The notes below the pieces were generated by a model. It searched no databases. It was not told the DNA's origin and saw only the letters and a list, made by a program, of their open reading frames with translations. From assembly GCF_041504345.1 (NCBI RefSeq), contig NZ_CP167895.1:1612001-1676000 (forward strand): a stretch of DNA of 64,000 nt, written 5' to 3'. The DNA comes from Vibrio sp. BS-M-Sm-2. Its GTDB lineage: Bacteria; Pseudomonadota; Gammaproteobacteria; Enterobacterales; Vibrionaceae. Positions 1 through 10,290 of the stretch are shown here, in pieces; the first letter of the stretch is position 1; every line of letters starts with the position of its first letter. A program made the position numbers and the translations under genes.

Positions 1-1260
1 AAATCGAAAGAATTTTCACTACTCAACGTATTGTCGGAATTGATGATTCATATCAGCGCCAAAATTCAACGAAATGAAGGTGAACTTGACTGCTTTATCT
101 CTGACAACTTACCCAATCGTGTAGAAGGTCAATCCACCAGCTTGTTCTGGATATTGTTCCTGCAGCTTTCCAATGCCATTCAACTCAAATCAAATAAGAA
201 ACTATTTGTGACGATTGAATCTGGCGCTGCTTCTGATATGGAAAACACCCGTGTCACCATCAACCTCAACTTCTTATCAACGCTGGATGTCTCTGTTGCC
301 AAGCTCAATAAACTCCATTGGAGCGATCACAAAGACCATACTGCGAACACCGATGACTTGGCGAAAAGTGTTCTGAAGGATTACGGATATTATGAGAGTC
401 ACTGGTTCCAATCCGGGGCTCAGGAACGTTTTCAGATTGAACTCGATCTTAAGGCTAAGAACTTTCACACAGAGAAGACTCGCTTCGATGGCAAGCGTTT
501 ACTGCTGTGTGCCAATACTCAAATCCGTATTGATGTGATGAAGAAAATGCTCAGTAACTTAGGACTAGACATCACCGAGATTCGTACTGCAAATGAGCTT
601 TTCTCAGCGGCGAAAACGTTCGGTGATTATGATGCGATTATGCTGACCGATACCTTTGAACCTAACAAGCTGCCGTCGTTGAGCAAAACGGTCAAATCTC
701 AGCTTAAGAACTACCCAAACACCAAGCTATTACTGTCAGTGACTAACACTCAACAAGCACAAGAGTGCCATAGCTTCGTCGACAAGATCATCAACTCACC
801 TGCTATCCCCTATGAGTTTATTCCTAACTTACTCACCATTATGGAAGCAGAAGCTTCGGAAGAGCAAATGGAGAACAGCTCTTTCCTTATCGTAGAGGAT
901 GACCGAGTTCAGCAGATTTTACTTAAACGGATTCTTACCAAACAAGAATATGAACCAGACATGGTTGGCGATGGCGCTGACGCAGTGAAACACTTCATGA
1001 ATAAACGTTCTGACATCATCTTCATGGATTGCATCATGCCAGGGATGGGGGGCATCGAAGCAACAAAACGCATTCGCCAGTTCGAACAAGAAAACGAGAA
1101 AAACCCTTGCACCATCATAGGTGCAACCGCATTGACCAGCAGTAACGAACATCAGGCTTGTATTGAAGCGGGAATGGATTACGTGATCAGCAAACCTTAT
1201 AAAAGCGACCAAATCATCAAGGTGATCAACAAGTATGTTGCAGTACAGAAACTTAACTAG
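1..1260 (+). CDS. Hybrid sensor kinase-like protein, degenerate, 5' end outside window
   Basis: The reading frame is open from base 1, so the N-terminus lies upstream. What is visible starts in a region reminiscent of a histidine kinase ATPase domain (a stretch like the N-box helix, FWILFLQLSNAIQL) but without recognisable G boxes. A degenerate receiver-like segment (about bases 480-840) follows, then a complete receiver domain at about 865-1245: acidic pair in LIVEDD, phospho-acceptor Asp in IIFMDCIMPGMGG (codon at 1027-1029), and the Lys in VISKPY. The stop overlaps the TolC-like gene by 26 bases, so the two are probably co-transcribed. The likely role is a phosphorelay or output component tied to the exporter genes downstream; kinase activity is doubtful. 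Family assignment is firm for the last receiver domain and tentative for the rest. Confidence 0.75.
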   Translation, partial: KSKEFSLLNVLSELMIHISAKIQRNEGELDCFISDNLPNRVEGQSTSLFWILFLQLSNAIQLKSNKKLFVTIESGAASDMENTRVTINLNFLSTLDVSVAKLNKLHWSDHKDHTANTDDLAKSVLKDYGYYESHWFQSGAQERFQIELDLKAKNFHTEKTRFDGKRLLLCANTQIRIDVMKKMLSNLGLDITEIRTANELFSAAKTFGDYDAIMLTDTFEPNKLPSLSKTVKSQLKNYPNTKLLLSVTNTQQAQECHSFVDKIINSPAIPYEFIPNLLTIMEAEASEEQMENSSFLIVEDDRVQQILLKRILTKQEYEPDMVGDGADAVKHFMNKRSDIIFMDCIMPGMGGIEATKRIRQFEQENEKNPCTIIGATALTSSNEHQACIEAGMDYVISKPYKSDQIIKVINKYVAVQKLN

Positions 1261-2659
1261 CAGCATCATAGCTGCGCTTACATTAAGCACGACACCTTCA
1301 GCATCGGCGACTACCCTGCTGGAGGCGGTAGAGCTCGGCCTGCAAAACAGCCTGTCTCTTCGCGCCAGTGATAAGGGCGTGGAAGAGAACGAATACAACA
1401 TTGGTATCAGTCGCTCTAAGTTTCTTCCTTCTTTAAATGGTGCTGCCGATACCACATGGAATGAAAATGAAACTTTGCTATCGAGTGTGCCTGATGAGAC
1501 TTCTAGCTATAACTCAAACAGCTACAGCCTTTCTCTTTCCCAGTCGATCTTCAATCTGGGCGATATTTTCAAATATGGAACAGCTAAGCTCGACTTCAAT
1601 ATTGAAGAGATTAAACACGAGAACAAAATCCAAAGCACCATCTCAGAAATCGGCTCTCAATACTTTGAGTATTTAAAAAACAACGCCCAAATTAAAGCGA
1701 CCAAGGTAGAGCTTAAATCGTCTGAAACGCGTGAACATCAAATGCGACGCAATGTAGAGCTAGGTAACACCGCAGCCAGTGAGCTGTATGAAGTGATTGC
1801 TCAGAAAGAAGGCGTTTCGAACCGACTAAGAACCTTACAGAAAGACCGACGTGTCATTCTCAACGGACTCTCTATTCAAATTCAATACCCTATCACTCCG
1901 TCGCAAGACATATACGAAAGCGTGCCTTTAAAAGAGATCAACAAAACCGAGCAACGCTCAATCATGGATCAAGCGTTGAAGCTCAACAACGATTTGTTGG
2001 TAGCGAAGAAAAACGTCGAAAGAAGCCGCAGAAGCTTAAAGGAGAGCGGATCGAATTTCTTACCGACCGTGTCGCTTTCAGCCAGCTATCGACACGATGA
2101 CGCCAATAACTACGATAAAACCGACATTACAGCGACAGGTGAAAGTAACTCAACCAGTGTTGGCTTAAACCTCGCCGTGCCACTCTTGTCGGGTGGTTCT
2201 GATTACTATGGCTATCAAAAATCATCGACGGCCATCGAACGTACTGAGCTGCTTTACCAAGATTCGCTTTATACCACACGTAACAGCGTGAATACCTCAG
2301 TGCTCAACATTAACGATTTCTCGCAGTCTATAAGCAGTTACGAAAATATCATTCGCGCCAACTACGCCTCTTATAAAGGGATCCAAAGAGCCTACCAATT
2401 AGGCACGCGTACCATCACCGACTTGCTGGCAGCGGAAAGTAAACTGTTCAGCGCTTTGAGAGACTATGAAAGCGCACGATACGACTACATCATCGAGACC
2501 ATCAAGCTTGAGCAAATTAAAGGGATACTCTCAATTCAATCGATAGAGAGCATCATGCAATTGATGAGCGATATTGAGGGACGAGACAATCAAGACTTGG
2601 TGCCGAAACACCTTCTCTCAACGGAGTCATTGAGAAAAGGAGGTCGCAATGCAAACTGA
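1235..2659 (+). CDS. TolC-family outer membrane efflux protein
   Basis: 474 aa with an N-terminal signal peptide ending near SASA (about residue 25). It has two repeated long helical/coiled segments, the typical TolC-family layout (OEP domain twice). The second half carries the family-like pattern LGTRTITDLLAAESKLFSA near residue 385, matching the usual G-x-x-x-x-x-D-x-L-x-A-E motif. The length fits TolC proteins (about 430-500 aa). It would form the outer membrane channel of a type I secretion or efflux system. It overlaps the upstream receiver gene by 26 bases and the downstream ABC gene by 11, which supports one operon. The substrate is unknown, because no RTX-type protein or HlyD adaptor is in the window. 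Confidence 0.88.
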   Translation: MLQYRNLTSSIIAALTLSTTPSASATTLLEAVELGLQNSLSLRASDKGVEENEYNIGISRSKFLPSLNGAADTTWNENETLLSSVPDETSSYNSNSYSLSLSQSIFNLGDIFKYGTAKLDFNIEEIKHENKIQSTISEIGSQYFEYLKNNAQIKATKVELKSSETREHQMRRNVELGNTAASELYEVIAQKEGVSNRLRTLQKDRRVILNGLSIQIQYPITPSQDIYESVPLKEINKTEQRSIMDQALKLNNDLLVAKKNVERSRRSLKESGSNFLPTVSLSASYRHDDANNYDKTDITATGESNSTSVGLNLAVPLLSGGSDYYGYQKSSTAIERTELLYQDSLYTTRNSVNTSVLNINDFSQSISSYENIIRANYASYKGIQRAYQLGTRTITDLLAAESKLFSALRDYESARYDYIIETIKLEQIKGILSIQSIESIMQLMSDIEGRDNQDLVPKHLLSTESLRKGGRNAN

Positions 2660-4235
2660 GCAGTTTTCGCAAAAGATCAATATGGCTGATAAGTGTTATC
2701 TGACTTTCTCTACGATAATTTCCACCCTGTTTGGCTTGGTGCTGCCCTTCTCTATTCTGATCATTTTTGACCGAGTGTTACCCAACCAAACACAAGATAC
2801 TCTTTTCTTATTGTTCGCAATTATCTTGATTTCCATCTTCCTCGACTATCATCTGAAAAATCAGGAAGAGAAGATTTCCTCTGTCATCATGAGGCAGTTT
2901 GAGACCAACTTAACCAACAAGGTATTTCAATCCATCTGTTTGGCTGACATCTCTAAATTCCGCAGTTTAGAACCGGGCGAATACCTAGAACGAATCTCAA
3001 CCATTCCTGAACTTAAGACTTTCTTTGGTGGAGAGTCGGTTCGAGCGCTTATCAACCTTGCCGTCAGCGTGATCACTATCCTCATCATAGGACTCATCAA
3101 CATATGGGCTGGCATTACCCTTCTGATTGCCTCTGTCATCTTGGCTATTTTTGCGTGGAGCCTTTCCAAACAAAAGATTGGTAGCTTGCAGAATAAGTCA
3201 GACATCGAAGGGTTAACCACCTCCAAAATCATTGAGATAATCTCTAGTCCACTTGATATCAAAGCTCGAAACATGGAGTACCGAGTTGAAAGTCTGATGA
3301 CACAAATGGTCGAAGAGCGCGAAGTTGAGAACATTAAATATGAGCAGATTGAATCGAACTTCAGCCTAATATTGGCGCTGATCCAACAGCTCTCCATTGC
3401 TTGTGTTGTTGTGGTATTGGCAACAGCCGTTATCAACATGGAATCGAGTCAAGGCATCATGGCCGCCATTATCATGCTGACCAACCGTTATTTTGCGCCT
3501 TACCAACAAGTGATGCGCACCGCGAGTCGCTGGGAGTTAAACAAACTCCACATACAACGTATCGCCGAACTGCTTGAGCTTGCGGCTTCTGTTGATCATC
3601 AACATGAGACAACGGAAGTTGAACGTATTTCGGTTAAGTATTCTGAAAAACAACGTATCGAGTTCGAACTCGGCCAAGCCTATTTGCTGACAGGAAAAAG
3701 TGGTTCAGGTAAGACCCACCTCGCTAACTGTATTACGCGCCAGAACAGCGATAACAAACTCGACATCATGATTAACGATACCCCTCTCGATGACGTGAAC
3801 TACAACGTTTGGCGTAACAGCGTGTTGATGGTCGACAAAACAAGCTCGTTTGTTGAAGGAACTATTATTGATAACCTAACTTGCTTCCGACCAAGTTTGA
3901 ATAATACGGCGTTTACACTGTGTGAAACCATGAATATCAAAGCGCAAATTGACGGACTTCCTGCTGGTTTTTATACGGAACTCAAAGGGCATATGCGTAA
4001 TCCATTCTCTCGCCAGGTTGGATATGCCTTATTATTGGTTCGTGCTCTACTCGCCAGTAAACGCGTGTTGATATTTGATGACATCGATTGTGTCTTTGAT
4101 GAAGAATTTGCGCGAATGGTACTCACCAGTACAGCTTATCGTGCCAATGACAAAATCCTAATCATCGCCAGTAATAAAATGGATAAACTTAACCACCGCC
4201 TCAAACGCGTAAAACTTACCGGAGGTGACCAATGA
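2649..4235 (+). CDS. Type I secretion-type ABC transporter, permease plus ATPase, altered motifs
   Basis: 528 aa. Residues about 10-290 form an ABC exporter membrane domain with around five to six hydrophobic segments; the nucleotide-binding domain follows from about 325. Walker A is intact (GKSGSGKT, residues 349-356). Walker B reads VLIFDDID, so the usual catalytic Glu is Asp478. The signature loop region reads PFSRQ instead of LSGGQ. No N-terminal C39 domain is present. It overlaps the next ABC gene by four bases. Such asymmetric ATPase sites are typical of heterodimeric exporters, so pairing with the next gene is likely. This is a divergent member of the LapB/HlyB-like group, and transport activity is inferred only. 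Confidence 0.82.
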   Translation: MQTEQFSQKINMADKCYLTFSTIISTLFGLVLPFSILIIFDRVLPNQTQDTLFLLFAIILISIFLDYHLKNQEEKISSVIMRQFETNLTNKVFQSICLADISKFRSLEPGEYLERISTIPELKTFFGGESVRALINLAVSVITILIIGLINIWAGITLLIASVILAIFAWSLSKQKIGSLQNKSDIEGLTTSKIIEIISSPLDIKARNMEYRVESLMTQMVEEREVENIKYEQIESNFSLILALIQQLSIACVVVVLATAVINMESSQGIMAAIIMLTNRYFAPYQQVMRTASRWELNKLHIQRIAELLELAASVDHQHETTEVERISVKYSEKQRIEFELGQAYLLTGKSGSGKTHLANCITRQNSDNKLDIMINDTPLDDVNYNVWRNSVLMVDKTSSFVEGTIIDNLTCFRPSLNNTAFTLCETMNIKAQIDGLPAGFYTELKGHMRNPFSRQVGYALLLVRALLASKRVLIFDDIDCVFDEEFARMVLTSTAYRANDKILIIASNKMDKLNHRLKRVKLTGGDQ

Positions 4236-6370
4236 GTATCCTAGTTGACTTCAACAATGTTCCGCAGCGTGTGTTGGACTTTGAATCAAGTGCTTATGAT
4301 GAACGCTACGGTCAGTCGCCGCTGATTCGCGGCTTAGCCTACACCTTGATAGCGCTGGAATGGGAGGGTACGCCTTCTATACTCAGTGACGCTTTTATTC
4401 CTCAGCCAAAAGACAGCGACAGTTTTACTGCAACTATAGAGCGTCTTGGATATCGCTGTGATATAACCAAGCTAAAGACACTCGAGAATATCGATAAATA
4501 CCCTCACCCATGCTTTATTGAGATAGAGAACCTTAGTGCGATCTTCTTAGGCACCAAAGATGGAAAGTTGATCCTGTTTGATTACACGAATAACAACACC
4601 ATTGAATATCCAATGTGTAAAAAGCCCTGTTTGCTTATTTCTATTAGTGAATACTCTCGTTTGTTCCGTGAACCACCACCGGAATCTCAAGACAGAAGCA
4701 ATTGGATAAAGTACGCTTTCTATCGTTACAACAATGAACTCAAAAGCCTGATCATCCTCAGCTTTGTGATCAGTATCTTGGGAGCGTTACAACCGTTCTT
4801 CATTATGAGTGTGTATAACTTCGCGCTCACTTCGAGCTCTCAAGCCACACTCTATTGGTTGACCCTATTTGCCGTGATCGTTGGCTTCTCGGAATACTTC
4901 TTCAAAAAGATGCGAGTCAACATCATTGCCACCTCCGGTAAAGATCTCGCGGTGCACATATCTCAAGCCGTAATATCGAAACTGCTTTGGCTACCCTACG
5001 CAATGACTTCAACCGCAGGGGTTTCGTCTCAGTTGGCTCGTTTGAAAGATATCGATACCTTCCGCCGCTTAGTGACCGCAGAATCGACCCTTAGTTACTT
5101 TGATATGCCGTTTGTGATTGTATTCATCATTGCGATTGCTCTGATGTCTGGCACCGCTGCACTTGTGGTGATAGGCGGCTTAATCTTGATGTTAGTGTTC
5201 TGTATTTACTCTCGTTATATCTACTCACAAGCCACATCTAAAAGCTCTCGCGCTAACGCCATGGTCTCTTACCAATGGAATGAAATCCTTCGCGGTATTA
5301 AGACTATTCAAGGTTTGCCTTTGTTGCGCGTGGTTCAATCTCGTTTTAGTGCCTCCCATATGCAAAGCACCAGTGATGCGGAGAACGTTGCCGTAACTAA
5401 CAGTAAGATTCAGGCTGCTGGCGGCAGTTTAATTCAAGTGATTGGTACGGCAAGTATTGTGACAGCCGTCATTGGCGTAATGGAAGGCACTTCCGATGCT
5501 GGTGCTATGCTCGCGACCGTTATTCTGGTTTGGAAAGCGTTAGGCCCAATCATGGGCATCTATAACTCAATTTCTAAGTTCCAGTCGATCAAGGCTTCAT
5601 CAGCACAGATCAACAACTTGATGTCGATGAATGATGACAAATTAACCTTGGAGAAAAGCCCGCCTATTCGCTTGTTCCAAGGCAACATTGTGGGCAGCGG
5701 CGTCAGCCACCGATATGCGGGAGCGGCGACCGGCTTAACCAATCTTGGTTTCAAAGTCCCTGCCAGTGCCAAAGTGGTCGTTTGTGGCCCTACGGGTTGC
5801 GGAAAAACCACACTAATTTCAATCATTGCAGGGTTAGAAGACCGCTATCAAGGCGCAGTGTCTGTCGATGGTTACAACATTAAACAGTTCAATAGCTATC
5901 GCTATCGCACATCAATCAATTACATCCCTTTCAATTTGCACATTTTCGAAGGTTCTTTGGAAACCAACTTCATTTTGCACAATGGATTGATTCCCACAGA
6001 GAAAATGCAGGAGATGGTGAGCTTCTTCGAATTAGACGAATGGCTGCCGGAAGGCTTGGCAACTCAATTGAGTGTCGATAAATGCAAAGGCCTTCCCAAT
6101 GGTATTCAGCAAAAGCTGCGTTTGGCGCTTGGTTTAGGCAACTGTGAGCAATCTCTGATCATCATTGATGAACCCTTTAATGGGGCTGAAAATGAAAACG
6201 CGCAGTATTTTAACCGTTTGTTCAGCGATAAGTTGTTGAGCAAAACAGTCATTTTTTCAACCAATGATCCTGGCTTGATCGCCACTTCCAACATGAGTCT
6301 GGTTCTAGAGCCTGACGGGAATCTTAAATATTTTGGCTTAACAGACAAATACTTAAACAGTTTGAGTTAG
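4232..6370 (+). CDS. Type I secretion-type ABC transporter with C39-like N-terminal domain
   Basis: 712 aa, the usual length of LapB/HlyB-type exporters. Residues about 1-140 resemble the C39 peptidase-like domain that binds substrates in RTX exporters; no catalytic Cys-His pair is evident. The membrane domain spans about 165-440 and the ATPase domain about 480-712. Walker A is GPTGCGKT (519-526). Walker B is SLIIIDEP with the normal D646-E647 pair, but the signature loop reads GLPNGIQQ rather than LSGGQ. With the preceding gene, which lacks the Walker B Glu, it could form a heterodimer with one good and one poor ATP site. Role: inner membrane motor of type I secretion, probably using the TolC-like protein two genes upstream. 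Confidence 0.85.
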   Translation: MSILVDFNNVPQRVLDFESSAYDERYGQSPLIRGLAYTLIALEWEGTPSILSDAFIPQPKDSDSFTATIERLGYRCDITKLKTLENIDKYPHPCFIEIENLSAIFLGTKDGKLILFDYTNNNTIEYPMCKKPCLLISISEYSRLFREPPPESQDRSNWIKYAFYRYNNELKSLIILSFVISILGALQPFFIMSVYNFALTSSSQATLYWLTLFAVIVGFSEYFFKKMRVNIIATSGKDLAVHISQAVISKLLWLPYAMTSTAGVSSQLARLKDIDTFRRLVTAESTLSYFDMPFVIVFIIAIALMSGTAALVVIGGLILMLVFCIYSRYIYSQATSKSSRANAMVSYQWNEILRGIKTIQGLPLLRVVQSRFSASHMQSTSDAENVAVTNSKIQAAGGSLIQVIGTASIVTAVIGVMEGTSDAGAMLATVILVWKALGPIMGIYNSISKFQSIKASSAQINNLMSMNDDKLTLEKSPPIRLFQGNIVGSGVSHRYAGAATGLTNLGFKVPASAKVVVCGPTGCGKTTLISIIAGLEDRYQGAVSVDGYNIKQFNSYRYRTSINYIPFNLHIFEGSLETNFILHNGLIPTEKMQEMVSFFELDEWLPEGLATQLSVDKCKGLPNGIQQKLRLALGLGNCEQSLIIIDEPFNGAENENAQYFNRLFSDKLLSKTVIFSTNDPGLIATSNMSLVLEPDGNLKYFGLTDKYLNSLS

Positions 6371-6478
6371 AACAAGAATGCCTACTCACAATTATCCACT
6401 TCAGGAAATTGATGCAATTGACAAAATCATAACCAAGAGAGATGATTCGCTCTAATACCACCACGAACAAGGAAGAAA

Positions 6479-6853
6479 ATGTACACATTCGTTGCAGACA
6501 AGCTTGATGTAGTTTACTTATCCGCAATTCCTGAAAATCATATGCTTCAGGACTGTGACGTGCCTGAAGAAGAAATCGAGCTCCGAGAGATCATTGAAAT
6601 TTGGTACGAATTTTCATTCCTGCCCGCTTTCAACCTGCAGAAAATTGAAATCGCTAATAAACCAGAGCTTACAATCATACAAACACACGTTTTGAACAAT
6701 GATGCGAGCACTCTCGCCTTTCTATTAAAAAATCGAGTTTATCGCGCTGCGTTAAATAGAATGCTCAGCGTTTGGACATTAGAGCCCTCCGTAAAAAACG
6801 CACTGAAGCAACTTCTATTAGAAGCAAAACAAGATAAAGATCATCCTCATTAA
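6479..6853 (+). CDS. Small conserved-looking protein of unknown function
   Basis: 124 aa, soluble, acidic, without signal peptide or membrane segment. I do not recognise the family. The start is supported by a good ribosome site (AAGGAAG) seven bases upstream. The gene follows the second ABC gene by 108 bases on the same strand, so it may be the last gene of the exporter operon. The sequence is rich in Glu and Leu and probably helical. Its position after an exporter and before a sensor kinase suggests an accessory or regulatory role, but nothing in the sequence shows which. Confidence 0.6.
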   Translation: MYTFVADKLDVVYLSAIPENHMLQDCDVPEEEIELREIIEIWYEFSFLPAFNLQKIEIANKPELTIIQTHVLNNDASTLAFLLKNRVYRAALNRMLSVWTLEPSVKNALKQLLLEAKQDKDHPH

Positions 6854-7031
6854 CTCAGCTTTTTAAGCTATTCATCAATAAGCATAAAAAGTAAACCTAC
6901 TGATAATCACTATACATTGTTAGAAATGGATTCCTTTTATAGGTAAGCTACAGAATCACAAGAAGTTATACCCCTCCCACACTTCCATTAAATTTACCGT
7001 TCCAAAGTTTCAATATCGCTTTTTTTATTCT

Positions 7032-7052
7032 ACTGTTTTTATATAAAACAGT
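7032..7052. promoter_or_regulatory. Inverted repeat before the hybrid kinase
   Basis: ACTGTTTT and AAAACAGT flank TATAT, giving a perfect 8-bp dyad that ends 16 bases before the kinase start and just before its ribosome site (GGATGGA). It could be an operator or an RNA hairpin near the translation start; there is no T-run after it. Confidence 0.4.
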
Positions 7053-7068
7053 TGGATGGATCCTTTAT

Positions 7069-10000
7069 ATGGCGATTACGGTCTGGAATAACCTTTCAGT
7101 CAAACATAAACTCTTTGGCTTAGTTCTACTTCCCATTTCACTACTGCTTTTCCTTGCTGGCAGACAAGCATATATCTTGACGACTCAGTTAACCGATTTC
7201 GAACGAACAAATCAGTTATCTGTTTATCTTCAAGATATTTCCGTTCTCTATCGGAGCACTTTGGCCTCTAGTCCAGAAGAGTTCGCAAGGCAAAGTAGCC
7301 AAGTTAAAGCAGAACTAAAAAACCTATCTCCCACTATTTTCTTGCGTACTTCAAGTGAGATGGACCAGCTTGTTGCCGACTTCAGCGAAGCTACTCTATC
7401 GACAATGGAAGCCACTGACAGTTACGACAAATTAGATGCCCTTGAGTGGCAGAGCGATTTATACAAACAGCTGCTCCTTGAAATAGAAAAAGTCCCATTT
7501 GAAAACACCAAACGTGAAATTCAGCAACACCTCACCGCACTACAACAACTTGAATGGTTGATGTTTTGGTCAAACGAGGAATTCAAGCTGGGTACTTCTC
7601 TGATTGAAATATTCCAAACTAGCCAAGAGTACGACCCCGAACTTGCTGAACAAATCAAAACCTTGAGCGAAAGACAGCAATTGTTTCTAGAACGTTTTGT
7701 TTCATTGAATGCCAACGAACATCAAGTGTCGCTGATGGTTGAAGTCTTCAGAAACGATGTGTTTGCTCAAAGCCAAGAGATCAGAAACGCATTACTCGAC
7801 CTAAACGCCATCAACCAACTGACACCTCAAGAGGTTTCTATTGGGTTAGAAGCGATGAGTGCTCGACTCAGCTTATTACAAAGCCTCGGCACTGTTATCA
7901 AGCAAGAGTTCCAACAAGAAGTTGAGCAAGCGATCTCAGACGCGCAAGTACAACGAACACTGTTTATCTCCATCGTTGCCCTACTCGCTACCATTGTCAT
8001 GGGGTTAACCCTAAGCTTAGCGAGACAAGTAACCAACAACCTAGGCTTGATACTTAAGTTCTTGAAGAGTGAAAACGATGAAACACGCCCTTCTTTAGAC
8101 AAGCTCATTCAGGGTAAAGACGAACTCAGCCTATTTGCTCAACAAGTTGAACGGCTAACCATTGAAAGAGAACACGCTAAGGAAAGGTTAACGCTTGCTA
8201 AAGAAGACGCAGAGCGCGCCAAAGAAGACGCGGAAGAAGCGAAGGACCACGCGATACAAGCCAGTAAGGCCAAAAGTAGCTTCTTGGCTAACATGTCACA
8301 CGAAATTCGTACCCCATTGAATGGGGTTATCGGCATCTCAGAAATCCTGTCAGATACACCGCTCACACCAACCCAACGAGATTACGTCGATACCATTGAG
8401 ACCTCATCTCAACTGCTTCTAAGCCTTATCAACGACATTTTAGACTTCTCTAAGATTGAATCTGGCATGCTATTAATCAGCCCGCATTCCGCATCCGTCA
8501 GAGAATCGATATACGACATAGCCTCGATTGTGGCGCCAAAAGCGAAAGAACAAAAAATAGAAATTAATGTTGATATCAGCCCAGACACACCGGCACGCGT
8601 GATGATAGACGATCACCGTTTAAGACAGATCTTGATGAACTTTATGTCGAATGCAGTGAAGTTTACTGCAGAAGGCGGCGTCACCCTATCAATCCAAACG
8701 TTCAACAAGTCAGAAAACAGTGTCACCCTTAGATTTGGTGTACGAGACACCGGTATTGGGATCGACAAACAACAACAGAAACAAATATTCGAACCCTTTG
8801 CTCAAGAAGATGATTCAACCACACGCCAATTCGGAGGTACTGGTCTTGGCCTAGCCATCAGCACACAGTTGGTTGAACTTATGGGTGGCCAGATTCAGCT
8901 CGACTCCGTCAAGGGCGAAGGCAGCTGTTTCTACTTCGACTTAGAATTACCCGTCGATATTATGCTACCGAAACCAAGTACAGCAACGTCTGATATTTAT
9001 GTGCTGGGTAACGAAAACATACTGACTAAACGAATAGAATGGGATCTTAACCTTTATGGCTTAAAAGTGACTCAGCGAACGAACGACACTGCTGTAATTA
9101 CATCACAACTCGCCACTCAAAAACACACTAAACCTATCACTGTCGTTTTCGCTGAAGATGACGCATTCCTAGCTAACTCCCACGCCGATAACTTAGCTAA
9201 GCTGTACCAAAGCGGCATCACTATCTGTTTGATACGTTCCTTCTTAAGTGAGCCAGCGGATCTTGGTAACAGCGTTACAGCACAAGTCGCACAGCCCCTA
9301 CTCGGCTTGCGTTTAATTAAAGCTATTGAGCTTTGTGATACGCGAGGTTTGGCGGAACTATCAGAGGCAAGCCGGCCACCAGTAGAGATTCAACACAAAA
9401 TCCTCATCGTTGAAGACAACAAGATCAACCAGAAGATTGCTGGGCTTCATGTTGGAAAAAGTGGATTTGAATTTGAGTTTGCGAATAACGGCCAAGAAGC
9501 TGTGGACATGTTTACCGCAAACCCACATTACGCCGCCATTCTTATGGATTGTATGATGCCCGTTATGGACGGCTTTGAAGCAACAGGCAACATTCGCCGA
9601 GTTGAAAAAGAGACCAATGCTACGCGACGCATCCCTATCATCGCTCTTACTGCCAGTGTGATTGATGACGATATTCAAAAGTGTTTCGATGTGGGTATGG
9701 ACGACTACGTGCCAAAACCATTCAAATTCGAGATGTTGAAAGAGAAAGTGCTCGCAGCTGTAGAAGCAATGCCACTGCCGGCAACACACAATACAGCGCC
9801 AGCGACAAACTCAATCGTTACCCCTATTCATAATGCTGCCCCTACAATTCAAGCGGCTAAAACTACGCTGCCGGAGGAGCATCAAGAAGAGCCAGTACCA
9901 AGCAAGTCTGAAAAGATTCTGTTGGTAGAAGACAATCGTGTAAACCAAAAAGTGGCGTCAGTCATGCTTAAGAAAGCAGGATATACCTTTGAAATTGCGG

Positions 10001-10281
10001 ACAACGGACAGATCGCCGTTGATATGTATCAGAACGACAGTAGCTTCGACATTATTTTAATGGACTGCATGATGCCTGTGATGGATGGTTTCACCGCAAC
10101 CAGGGAGATTAGAGAACACGAGAAAAACTTTGGCTTAACAAAGACTCCTATCATCGCGTTAACCGCTAGTGTAATTGATGATGATATTCAAAAGTGCTTT
10201 GATTCCGGAATGGATGGGTACGTCGCGAAACCCGTAAGAAAAGAAAAGCTATTCCACCAAATAGAAAGTGCGACTTGTTAG
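7069..10281 (+). CDS. Hybrid histidine kinase with two C-terminal receiver domains
   Basis: 1070 aa. A membrane segment near residues 14-32 and another near 296-317 bracket a mostly helical periplasmic domain. A charged coiled region (about 360-400, rich in AKEDAE repeats) leads to HisKA with phospho-acceptor His411 in NMSHEIRTP and an HATPase domain with DTGIGI and GGTGLGL. A degenerate receiver-like stretch (about 640-770) is followed by two complete receivers with acceptors Asp827 and Asp999. Both carry the near-identical strings CMMPVMDGF and [17 protein letters not shown], so they look like a duplication. There is no HPt domain. The next two genes, a small substrate-binding-like protein and a porin, follow at 9 bases and 1 base, which suggests this kinase senses a ligand handled by them. 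Confidence 0.93.
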   Translation: MAITVWNNLSVKHKLFGLVLLPISLLLFLAGRQAYILTTQLTDFERTNQLSVYLQDISVLYRSTLASSPEEFARQSSQVKAELKNLSPTIFLRTSSEMDQLVADFSEATLSTMEATDSYDKLDALEWQSDLYKQLLLEIEKVPFENTKREIQQHLTALQQLEWLMFWSNEEFKLGTSLIEIFQTSQEYDPELAEQIKTLSERQQLFLERFVSLNANEHQVSLMVEVFRNDVFAQSQEIRNALLDLNAINQLTPQEVSIGLEAMSARLSLLQSLGTVIKQEFQQEVEQAISDAQVQRTLFISIVALLATIVMGLTLSLARQVTNNLGLILKFLKSENDETRPSLDKLIQGKDELSLFAQQVERLTIEREHAKERLTLAKEDAERAKEDAEEAKDHAIQASKAKSSFLANMSHEIRTPLNGVIGISEILSDTPLTPTQRDYVDTIETSSQLLLSLINDILDFSKIESGMLLISPHSASVRESIYDIASIVAPKAKEQKIEINVDISPDTPARVMIDDHRLRQILMNFMSNAVKFTAEGGVTLSIQTFNKSENSVTLRFGVRDTGIGIDKQQQKQIFEPFAQEDDSTTRQFGGTGLGLAISTQLVELMGGQIQLDSVKGEGSCFYFDLELPVDIMLPKPSTATSDIYVLGNENILTKRIEWDLNLYGLKVTQRTNDTAVITSQLATQKHTKPITVVFAEDDAFLANSHADNLAKLYQSGITICLIRSFLSEPADLGNSVTAQVAQPLLGLRLIKAIELCDTRGLAELSEASRPPVEIQHKILIVEDNKINQKIAGLHVGKSGFEFEFANNGQEAVDMFTANPHYAAILMDCMMPVMDGFEATGNIRRVEKETNATRRIPIIALTASVIDDDIQKCFDVGMDDYVPKPFKFEMLKEKVLAAVEAMPLPATHNTAPATNSIVTPIHNAAPTIQAAKTTLPEEHQEEPVPSKSEKILLVEDNRVNQKVASVMLKKAGYTFEIADNGQIAVDMYQNDSSFDIILMDCMMPVMDGFTATREIREHEKNFGLTKTPIIALTASVIDDDIQKCFDSGMDGYVAKPVRKEKLFHQIESATC

Positions 10282-10290
10282 GAGAAACTA

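Noticed and set aside
6378-6455. 25-codon frame starting shortly after the second ABC gene
   Set aside because: Weak ribosome site, too short to judge, and no recognisable feature.
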